DNA of 5,640 nt from Burkholderiales bacterium (GTDB lineage: Bacteria > Pseudomonadota > Gammaproteobacteria > Burkholderiales > JAEUMW01): positions 1-5,640 of the forward strand of contig JAEUMX010000430.1 in assembly GCA_016791285.1 (NCBI GenBank). Direction: 5' to 3'. The notes beneath the pieces are model-generated. The model did no database searches. It was not told the DNA's origin and saw nothing but the letters and a program-made list of their open reading frames with translations. Shown here in pieces: positions 1 through 5,640 of the stretch (positions within the stretch are counted from its first letter, which is position 1; each line of letters begins with the position of its first letter). The translations under genes and the position numbers were made by a program.

Positions 1-1356
1 GCCGAGGCGGGCTACGGCGGCATCGGCTTCTTCGAGTTCGCGGTGGCCGGCGTGCCGATCTTCATCGGCTCGGTGATCATCATGCTGCTCACCAAGAACT
101 TCCTGCTGCCCAAGCGCAACGGGGAGTCCTTGCCCGCCGACTTCAGCGCGCACGCGCAGACGCTCGTCGAGCAGTATCGGATCGAGGACGGCCTGCACGG
201 CCTGCGCGTGCGCGGCACTTCGCCCTATGTCGGCAAGCCGCGCGATGCGGTCGATCTCAAGGCGTATCCCGGCCTGAGCCTGGTCGCCATTCAGGAAGGC
301 GAAGGCGGCAAGCCCCTCGCGCGCCCGGCGATCGCCGAAGGCGACGTGATTCTGGTGCGCGGCGAGCGCGAGCCGCTGGGTCGGTTGGCGGCGGAGCAGC
401 ATCTCGGACTGAGCTCGGGCGACGAACTGGGTGGCGTCGCGCAGACGCTGTTCAACAAGGGCTCCGGCCTGGCGGAAGTGGTGATCCCGCCGCGGTCCAA
501 GTTGATCGGGCAGACCGTGTTCCCGGGCATGTCGGCGCGCGGCGGGGACCTGATGGTGCTCGCCATCCAGCGCGCGGGCGAGGAGGTGCGGGCCGGACCG
601 ACGCACCACACCGGCGAACAGGAGGCGGCCGGGCCGATTGCGCTCATGGCCGGCGACCATTTGCTACTGCAGGGAACCTGGCAGGCGCTCGACAAGCACC
701 TCGCCGACCCGCAGGTGATGGCGGTCGACTCGCCCGAAGTGGTGCGCCGGCAGGCGATCCCGCTCGGCCACAAAGCCTGGGAGGCGCTCGCGGTGCTGGT
801 CGCGCTGATCGTCATGCTGGTCGGGGGCTGGTTCCCGGCGGCGCTGGTGGCCGTGATCTGCTCGGTGGCGCTGGTGCTGCTGCGCGTGCTCACCGTGCCC
901 CAGGCGTACAAGGGCATCGACTGGAATACCTGCATCCTGGTCGGCGGCATGATCCCGCTCGCCACCGCGATGCGGAAGACCGGCGCCGCCGAACTGCTGG
1001 CCGACCAGCTCATCCTGCTGGTCGGCGCCTTGGGTCCGCGCGCGATTCTCGTGGGCCTGTTCCTCGTCACGTTCGCGCTCACGTCGGTCATGAGCAACAC
1101 CGCCGCAGCCCTGGTCATGCTGCCGATCGCGGTGGCGACCGGCGTCGAGATGGGCGTCTCGCCGATGGCGCTGATCATCGCGGTCACCGTCGGCGCGCAC
1201 GCGGCCCTGCTCACGCCGGTCGCGACCCCGGTCAACCTGATGGTGGTCGGGCCCGGCGACTACAAGTTCGGCGACTACTGGAAGTACGGCCTGCCGGTCG
1301 GGCTCTGGTGGCTCGTGGTGGTAGCCTTCATCGCGCCGCTGTACTGGAAGTTCTAG
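1..1356 (+). CDS. SLC13/DASS-family permease with two RCK_C (TrkA-C) domains, 5'-truncated by window edge
   Basis: The reading frame is open from base 1 to TAG at 1354-1356, giving 451 visible residues. The real start lies upstream; the in-frame GTG at 43 is inside a membrane helix and is not a start. Relatives with this layout have about 590 residues, so roughly 140 are missing. Visible order: a helix at about residues 14-36, a first RCK_C-like domain at about 58-130, a second at about 157-232 (beginning near AEVVIPP), then a hydrophobic block from about 260 to the end with several helices. The second half carries the DASS signature SNT at 365-367 followed by AAALVMLPIA, and a TPVATPVN loop at 405-412. 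The family moves anions such as sulfate or di/tricarboxylates across the inner membrane, usually with sodium; RCK_C domains are ligand-binding regulatory modules. The substrate cannot be read from the sequence. The gene sits 40 bases upstream of the P-type ATPase, in a probable operon. Family assignment is firm; the specific transport role is open. Confidence 0.9.
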   Translation, partial: AEAGYGGIGFFEFAVAGVPIFIGSVIIMLLTKNFLLPKRNGESLPADFSAHAQTLVEQYRIEDGLHGLRVRGTSPYVGKPRDAVDLKAYPGLSLVAIQEGEGGKPLARPAIAEGDVILVRGEREPLGRLAAEQHLGLSSGDELGGVAQTLFNKGSGLAEVVIPPRSKLIGQTVFPGMSARGGDLMVLAIQRAGEEVRAGPTHHTGEQEAAGPIALMAGDHLLLQGTWQALDKHLADPQVMAVDSPEVVRRQAIPLGHKAWEALAVLVALIVMLVGGWFPAALVAVICSVALVLLRVLTVPQAYKGIDWNTCILVGGMIPLATAMRKTGAAELLADQLILLVGALGPRAILVGLFLVTFALTSVMSNTAAALVMLPIAVATGVEMGVSPMALIIAVTVGAHAALLTPVATPVNLMVVGPGDYKFGDYWKYGLPVGLWWLVVVAFIAPLYWKF

Positions 1357-1385
1357 CCGCTGCGGTCCGCCGCCCGAACAACTAC

Positions 1386-1389
1386 GGAG
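1386..1389 (+). promoter_or_regulatory. Ribosome binding site of the P-type ATPase gene
   Basis: GGAG lies 7 bases before the ATG at 1397, a standard Shine-Dalgarno distance. It supports 1397 as the start. It lies in the 40-base gap after the permease stop codon, where I see no terminator-like hairpin with a T run, consistent with co-transcription. Confidence 0.7.
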
Positions 1390-1396
1390 CAACGAG

Positions 1397-4147
1397 ATGG
1401 ATGTAGCAGCGAACGCCGGCGCCGCCGGCGACGATACCCTCTGGCACGCGCTGCCGACCGACAAGGTCCTGCGGGAGCTTTCGACCAGCGTCGACCGCGG
1501 ACTCGACGCTGACGAGGCGCAGCGCCGGCTGCAGCAGCACGGGGCGAACCGGCTGCCGGAAGGCAAGAAGCGCGGGCCATTCGTTCGCTTCCTCTCGCAG
1601 CTCAACAACATCCTGGTCTACGTGCTGCTCGGCGCCGGCTTCGTCAAGCTCATGCTCGGCCTGTGGCTCGACGCGGGGATCATCTTCGGCGTGGTGCTGC
1701 TGAACGCGCTGCTCGGCTTCATCCAGGAAGGCAAGGCCGAAAAGGCGCTCGACTCGATCCGCAACATGCTCTCGGCCGAAGCGCGGACGGTGCGCGGCGG
1801 CAACGCACGGATGACGCCGGCAGAAGAGCTCGTGCCGGGGGACATCGTGCTGCTGGAATCGGGCGACAAGGTGCCGGCGGATCTGCGGCTCGCCGACGCC
1901 AACAATCTGCGCACCGAGGAGGCGGCGCTCACCGGCGAGTCGGTGCCGGCGGAGAAGAGTTCCGATCCGGTTGCCGAGAAGTCCACCGTGGGCGACCGCG
2001 ACAGCATGGTGTTCTCCGGCACGATGGTCGTCTCCGGCCGCGGCACCGGCGTGGTGGTCGCCACCGGCAGCCACACCGAGCTTGGCAAGATCAACCAGCT
2101 GCTCGCCGGCGTGAGCGCGCTGGAGACGCCGCTGCTGCGCCAGATCAAGAAGCTCGGCTACACCATCACGGCGGCCGTCGCCGTCGTGGGCGTCCTCGTG
2201 TTCGCCTATGGTCGCTGGGTGATGGGGATGGACTTCGTCGAGCTGTTCCAGGCGATCGTCGGCATTGCCGTGTCGCTGATTCCCGAAGGATTGCCCGCGC
2301 TCATCACCATCACGCTGGCGATCGGCGTGCAGCGCATGGCGAGCCGCCACTCCATCATCCGCCGCCTGCCGGCGGTGGAGACGCTGGGCTCGGTGTCGCG
2401 CATCTGCTCGGACAAGACCGGCACGCTCACGCTGATGGAGATGATGGTCGTGTCGGCGGCCAGCGCGCAGGCCGAGTACCAGGTCAGCGGGAATGGCTAC
2501 GCGCCGGAGGGCGAGGTCAAGCTGGGGGGGCAGCCTGCGCCGAAGAATCTGATCCTGGAACTGCTCGGCCGCAACTCGCTCTTGTGCAACGACGCCGAGC
2601 TCTTTCAGGCCGAAGGCGTGTGGAAGGTGGAGGGCGATCCCACCGAAGGCGCCCTCTATCCGTTCGCGAACAAGGTCGGCATGAAGCGCGAGGACGAGCA
2701 GAAGGCCTATCCCCGCATCGGCGCGATCCCGTTCGAATCCGAGCACAAGTTCATGGCCACCCTGCACAAGGGCGCCGACGGCAAGGAGGTGCTGTTCGTC
2801 AAGGGCGCGCCCGAAGTGATCATGGTCGCCTGCGACCGCCAGCAGCTCGCCGACGGCACGGCCGCGCCGCTCGATCGCGATCATTTCCAGAAAGTCTCGG
2901 ACAAGTTCGCCGGCCAGGGCGAGCGCGTGCTCGGGCTCGCGTGGCTCGAAAATCCGGGGGTCAATGCGGGCAGCATCAGCCCGGCCGACCTGCCGCGGAA
3001 CCTGGTGCTGATCGGGCTCCTGGGTCTGCTCGATCCGCCGCGCCAGGAGGCGATCGAGGCGGTGAAGGAATGCCACGGCGGCGGCATCCGGGTGACGATG
3101 ATCACCGGCGACCACAAGATCACCGCCGCGGCCATCGCCAAGATGCTGGGCATCGGCGACGGCAAGACCGCGATCACCGGCGCCCAGATCGAGGAGATGA
3201 ACGAGGCCGCGCTGCAGGAAGCCGTGCGCGACGTCGACGTCTTCGCCCGCACCAGCCCCGAGCACAAGCTGCGGCTGGTGAAGGCGGTGCAGGCGAACCG
3301 GCAGATCTGCGCCATGACCGGCGACGGCGTGAACGACGCGCCATCACTGAAGCAGGCCGACATCGGGGTTGCCATGGGCATCAAGGGCACCGAGGTGACG
3401 AAGGAGGCGGCGGACATGATCCTCGCCGACGACAACTTCGCCTCGATCAGCGCCGCGGTCAAGGAAGGGCGCACCGTCTACAACAACATCGAGAAGGCGA
3501 TCCTCTTCCTGTTCCCCACCAACGTCGCGCAGGCGCTGGTGATCGCGGTCGCCATTTTCGTCGGCTTCACGCTGCCGATCACGGCGCCGCAAGTGCTGTG
3601 GGTCAACATGGTGACCTCGGTCGCGCTGGGACTCGCGATCTGCTTCGAGCCGCACGAGCTCGACGTGATGAGCCGGCCGCCGCGCGCGGTCGACCGGCCG
3701 ATCCTGACCGGCTTCGGCATCTGGCGCGTGATCTTCGTCGGCTTGACTCTGCTCGCGTTCACGCTGTGGGCGTTCTTCTGGATGAAGGGGCAGAACGCCT
3801 CCGACGAGCTCGCGCGCACCGTCGCGGTCAACGCCATCACCATCGGGCAGTGTTTCTTCCTGCTGAACAGCCGTTACCTGATCGACAGCTCGCTTTCGAT
3901 CAAGGGACATCTGGAGAACAAGTTCGTCGCCCTGGGCATCGGCGCGGTGATCATCCTGCAGCTGCTCTTCACCTATGCGCCGCCGCTGCAGGCGCTGTTC
4001 GGCAATGAAGCGGTCCCGTTCTACGTCTGGCCGTGGCTGATCGCGGGCGGCTTCGTGTTCTTCCTGGTGATCGAGCTGGAGAAATTCATCATCCGCTCGA
4101 GCAGCGGGTTGAAGGGCATGGTCACCGCGGTCGAAGCCGGCACCTGA
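1397..4147 (+). CDS. P2-type cation-transporting P-type ATPase (CtpF/PMA1-like group)
   Basis: An inner-membrane pump of 916 residues that uses ATP to move a cation through an aspartyl-phosphate intermediate. Visible order: N-terminal cation-ATPase domain at about 10-65, M1-M2 at about 72-112, actuator domain with TGES at 179-182, M3-M4 at about 256-312 with PEGLPA at 296-301, phosphorylation motif DKTGTLT at 339-345 (Asp339 is phosphorylated), nucleotide-binding residues Phe446, Lys451 and KGAPE at 469-473, TGD at 570-572, hinge TGDGVND at 641-647, then M5-M10 from about 700 to 898. Length and motif set are complete, so it is probably active. There are no CPx or heavy-metal-binding motifs, which excludes P1B. 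Aligned by hand to SERCA, the ion-site residues are Glu297 (E309), Asn709 (N768), Gln712 (E771), Asn737 (N796), Ser741 (D800) and Gln818 (E908), so calcium is not a safe call. M6 ends in a Phe-Glu-Pro segment like that of mycobacterial CtpF. The start is supported by GGAG 7 bases upstream. It is probably co-transcribed with both flanking genes. Confidence 0.96.
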   Translation: MDVAANAGAAGDDTLWHALPTDKVLRELSTSVDRGLDADEAQRRLQQHGANRLPEGKKRGPFVRFLSQLNNILVYVLLGAGFVKLMLGLWLDAGIIFGVVLLNALLGFIQEGKAEKALDSIRNMLSAEARTVRGGNARMTPAEELVPGDIVLLESGDKVPADLRLADANNLRTEEAALTGESVPAEKSSDPVAEKSTVGDRDSMVFSGTMVVSGRGTGVVVATGSHTELGKINQLLAGVSALETPLLRQIKKLGYTITAAVAVVGVLVFAYGRWVMGMDFVELFQAIVGIAVSLIPEGLPALITITLAIGVQRMASRHSIIRRLPAVETLGSVSRICSDKTGTLTLMEMMVVSAASAQAEYQVSGNGYAPEGEVKLGGQPAPKNLILELLGRNSLLCNDAELFQAEGVWKVEGDPTEGALYPFANKVGMKREDEQKAYPRIGAIPFESEHKFMATLHKGADGKEVLFVKGAPEVIMVACDRQQLADGTAAPLDRDHFQKVSDKFAGQGERVLGLAWLENPGVNAGSISPADLPRNLVLIGLLGLLDPPRQEAIEAVKECHGGGIRVTMITGDHKITAAAIAKMLGIGDGKTAITGAQIEEMNEAALQEAVRDVDVFARTSPEHKLRLVKAVQANRQICAMTGDGVNDAPSLKQADIGVAMGIKGTEVTKEAADMILADDNFASISAAVKEGRTVYNNIEKAILFLFPTNVAQALVIAVAIFVGFTLPITAPQVLWVNMVTSVALGLAICFEPHELDVMSRPPRAVDRPILTGFGIWRVIFVGLTLLAFTLWAFFWMKGQNASDELARTVAVNAITIGQCFFLLNSRYLIDSSLSIKGHLENKFVALGIGAVIILQLLFTYAPPLQALFGNEAVPFYVWPWLIAGGFVFFLVIELEKFIIRSSSGLKGMVTAVEAGT

Positions 4148-4155
4148 ATATCATC

Positions 4156-4160
4156 GAAGA
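4156..4160 (+). promoter_or_regulatory. Weak ribosome binding site of the baeRF gene
   Basis: The 22-base gap between the ATPase stop (TGA, 4145-4147) and the ATG at 4170 holds only GAAGA, 9 bases before the start, as a Shine-Dalgarno-like element. No alternative ATG, GTG or TTG lies nearby in frame, and the protein beginning MLYVDIP fits the family's N-terminus. Translation may therefore depend partly on coupling to the ATPase gene. Confidence 0.4.
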
Positions 4161-4169
4161 TCCATTACG

Positions 4170-5285
4170 ATGCTCTACGTCGACATACCTCACCGCTCCG
4201 AGATCGAACAGCTGATCGCGCATCGCGAGCCTGTCTGTCTGTCCCTGTATTTGCCGACGACACCCGTCACGCAGGACGCGCAGGCCGATCGCATCGCGCT
4301 CAAGAACCTCGCGAAGGAGGGGCTCGATCAATTCCGTGCGGTGGACGCCGCGAAGCGCGACCTGTGGCCGATCGAGGAAGCCATCGACGATCTCGTCGAG
4401 GACGGCGAGTTCTGGCGCTTTCAGGCGCGCAGCCTCGCGGTCTTCGCCACGCCCGAGCGCATGGTGACGTTCCGGCTTCCCAACACGCTGACCGCACTGG
4501 TCGAGGCGTCGGATCGATTCCACCTGAAGCCGCTGCTGCGCAGCGTCACCTGGCCGCAGACCGCCTACGTGCTCGCGCTGTCGCAGAACGCGGTGCGGGT
4601 GGTGGAAGTTTCGGGCGATCTTCCGGCCGCGACGGTGAAGGTCGAGGGCATGCCCACCGATGCTGCCAGCGCGGTCGGCAAGGCGACCGTGCTCGACCGC
4701 TCGCAGAAGGGTCGGATACACGGATCGGAGGGGCAGAAAGTGCGACTGCGCCAGTATGCGCGCCAGGTCGATCACGCCCTGCGCGGCCTCGTTCACGGCC
4801 GCGAGACGCCGCTGATCCTGGCGGCGAACGAACCACTCGATGGCATCTACCGCTCGGTAAACAGCTATCCGCACCTCGTCGCGCAGAGCATTGGCGGCAA
4901 TTCCGACACCACGAGCGACGCCGATCTTGCCGCGGGGGCGCGGGGCATCCTCGATGCCCTGTATGGCAGCGAGCTCGATGCGCTGCACCGGCTCTTCGAA
5001 GTTCGCGCGAAGGTCGGGCGCACGACTACCGACATCGCGCAAGCCGCACGTGCGGCGACCTTCGGCGCGATCGACACGCTGCTCGTGGACATCGACGAAG
5101 TGGTGCCGGGCACCGTCGCCGACGACGGCAGCATCGCGCTCAAGGACGGTCCCTGCGCGGACAGCTACGGGGTGGTGGACGAGATCGCGGGGCGTGCCTT
5201 CCTGTCCGGCGCGCGCGTCCTCGGCGTGCGTCGCGCCGACATCCCCGGCAGCGGGAGCCTCGCCGCCATCCTGCGATTCGCGTAA
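4170..5285 (+). CDS. Bacterial archaeo-eukaryotic release factor (eRF1-like, baeRF group, probably family 11)
   Basis: A predicted soluble cytosolic protein of 371 residues, with no signal peptide or membrane helix. Recognition rests on the N-terminal MLYVDIP and LYLPTTPVTQDAQ segments, the FWRFQARSLAVFATPE segment, and HGSEGQKVRLRQYARQ at 184-199. The last aligns with the eRF1 domain-2 loop HGRGGQ followed by a helix rich in Arg. A C-terminal alpha/beta part contains TLLVDIDEVVPGTV and ends with GARVLGVRRADIPG, resembling the third eRF1/pelota-type domain. eRF1 proteins release nascent peptides from ribosomes; bacterial members are proposed from comparative genomics to act in ribosome rescue or in contact with modified ribosomes, without a settled biochemical role that I know of. 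Here the GGQ is replaced by Glu187-Gly188-Gln189. It begins 22 bases after the ATPase gene and ends with TAA at 5283-5285. The superfamily call is strong, the subfamily number moderate, and the cellular function unknown. Confidence 0.85.
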   Translation: MLYVDIPHRSEIEQLIAHREPVCLSLYLPTTPVTQDAQADRIALKNLAKEGLDQFRAVDAAKRDLWPIEEAIDDLVEDGEFWRFQARSLAVFATPERMVTFRLPNTLTALVEASDRFHLKPLLRSVTWPQTAYVLALSQNAVRVVEVSGDLPAATVKVEGMPTDAASAVGKATVLDRSQKGRIHGSEGQKVRLRQYARQVDHALRGLVHGRETPLILAANEPLDGIYRSVNSYPHLVAQSIGGNSDTTSDADLAAGARGILDALYGSELDALHRLFEVRAKVGRTTTDIAQAARAATFGAIDTLLVDIDEVVPGTVADDGSIALKDGPCADSYGVVDEIAGRAFLSGARVLGVRRADIPGSGSLAAILRFA

Positions 5286-5414
5286 GCTGCCGATGCCGGA
5301 ATCCGTGCGGCGATCCACGCCGCGCTGGCCGACCGCTCTGCACGATCGGCGTCGGCTCCGACTGGACCAACATGCAAGGCGTTTCTTCCACCAACCACGA
5401 CAGGACTCCATTCC
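5286..5414. other. Intergenic region between the baeRF gene and the lipoprotein gene
   Basis: These 129 bases are the longest non-coding gap in the window. GCCGAC at 5328-5333 can pair with GTCGGC at 5351-5356 (6 pairs, 17-base loop). A second, smaller hairpin GTCG/CGAC (5351-5354 with 5359-5362) would compete with it. Neither is followed by a T run, so a rho-independent terminator is not supported. I see no convincing -35/-10 pair, though a promoter for the downstream gene could lie here. Confidence 0.4.
5402..5405 (+). promoter_or_regulatory. Ribosome binding site of the lipoprotein gene
   Basis: AGGA lies 9 bases before the ATG at 5415. It helps fix the start of a gene that runs off the window, because the same frame stays open back to the baeRF stop codon and would otherwise allow an upstream start. 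Confidence 0.55.
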
Positions 5415-5640
5415 ATGAATTGTTCAAGATTGACGAGCTGGATCGGCGCGGGTGTCGGCACTCTTCTCGTGCTCGGATGCGCGACGCCTCACCACGCGGC
5501 GAAGACGGACGCCGCGACCTCTGCCGCCGCACTCACGGTGAAGGAAGTCGACGCAGCACAGCAGGCGTGGTGCGACGGATTGCTCAGCATCGCCAAGGCG
5601 CACGCGGAGGGTCGCGACTACAAGCCGATCGCCGCGGCAG
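5415..5640 (+). CDS. Predicted secreted lipoprotein, 3'-truncated by window edge
   Basis: ATG at 5415 opens a frame that stays open to the right edge, giving 75 complete residues. The N-terminus has a short n-region with Arg5, a hydrophobic stretch from about residue 9, and a lipobox VLGC ending in Cys22, so signal peptidase II cleavage and lipidation are predicted. Leu at -2 is slightly atypical. Ala23 follows the cysteine, with no Asp inner-membrane retention signal, so the outer membrane is the likelier destination. After a low-complexity Ala/Thr linker (about 23-40), the segment VDAAQQAWCDGLLSIAKAH at 45-63 resembles, from memory, a family of small exported proteins often annotated as phosphoribosyl-AMP cyclohydrolase; that label is doubtful because histidine biosynthesis is cytosolic. 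The function is unknown. Its 129-base separation from the gene before it suggests a separate transcription unit, but the strand is the same and no terminator is visible. The start is supported by AGGA 9 bases upstream. Confidence 0.75.
   Translation, partial: MNCSRLTSWIGAGVGTLLVLGCATPHHAAKTDAATSAAALTVKEVDAAQQAWCDGLLSIAKAHAEGRDYKPIAAA

Noticed and set aside
1382..3265. A 627-residue open frame on the minus strand opposite the ATPase gene
   Set aside because: The translation is rich in His, Arg, Asp and Gln and lacks recognisable motifs. It is explained by the strong third-position GC bias of the + strand gene.
1663..4008. A 781-residue open frame in a second forward frame inside the ATPase gene
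   Set aside because: Its translation is dominated by Arg, Gly, Ala and His with no domain or hydrophobic pattern. It is the usual shadow of a GC-rich gene whose real frame carries all P-type ATPase motifs.
4033..4215. A 60-residue + strand open frame spanning the ATPase-baeRF junction
   Set aside because: It overlaps the end of the ATPase gene and the start of the baeRF gene in another frame, and its first residues are Arg-rich shadow sequence. There is no ribosome binding site of note.
5327..5362. Possible transcription terminator after the baeRF gene
   Set aside because: The stem is only six pairs with a 17-base loop, a competing hairpin overlaps it, and no T run follows.
4122..5411. A 429-residue minus-strand open frame opposite the baeRF gene
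   Set aside because: It covers the whole baeRF gene, which has clear family similarity on the + strand. The antisense translation shows no domain, so it is treated as a shadow.
5286..5414. The gap is open in the same frame as both the baeRF gene and the lipoprotein gene, so a stop readthrough would fuse them
   Set aside because: Forty-three codons without a stop is unremarkable at this GC content. The lipoprotein has its own ribosome binding site and signal peptide beginning at 5415.

Overview
The window is GC-rich and densely coded, with all four genes on the + strand. Base composition, the domain architectures and the codon use (G/C in nearly all third positions) fit a proteobacterial chromosome. 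A beta- or gammaproteobacterium is my best guess, but no marker gene here settles the taxonomy. I see no rRNA, tRNA, CRISPR array, insertion sequence, integrase or long repeat, and nothing in composition that suggests recent transfer.

Layout: (1) bases 1-1356, the 3' part of an SLC13/DASS-type permease with two RCK_C (TrkA-C) domains; its N-terminus lies off the left edge. (2) 1397-4147, a complete 916-residue P2-type cation-transporting ATPase. (3) 4170-5285, a complete 371-residue bacterial homologue of archaeo-eukaryotic release factor eRF1 (baeRF group, most like family 11). (4) From 5415 to the right edge, the 5' end of a predicted lipoprotein with an N-terminal lipobox. Its visible part resembles secreted proteins often labelled, probably wrongly, phosphoribosyl-AMP cyclohydrolase.

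Gaps of 40 and 22 bases without a visible terminator suggest that genes 1-3 are co-transcribed. Gene 4 follows a 129-base gap and may have its own promoter. The first two products are inner-membrane ion transporters, one gated or regulated through RCK_C domains and one driven by ATP. The third is a cytosolic eRF1-like protein whose link to ion transport is unknown.

Two points deserve attention. The P-type ATPase keeps every catalytic motif but, by my hand alignment, has lost the acidic residues of the SERCA site I (Gln, Ser and Gln replace Glu, Asp and Glu) while keeping the M4 glutamate, so its ion cannot be assumed to be calcium. The baeRF protein carries His-Gly-Ser-Glu-Gly-Gln where eRF1 has His-Gly-Arg-Gly-Gly-Gln. 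The catalytic glutamine and the preceding glycine are kept and the first glycine is lost, which raises the question of whether it hydrolyses peptidyl-tRNA. Neither observation proves a new system; they are the best leads in an otherwise ordinary region.
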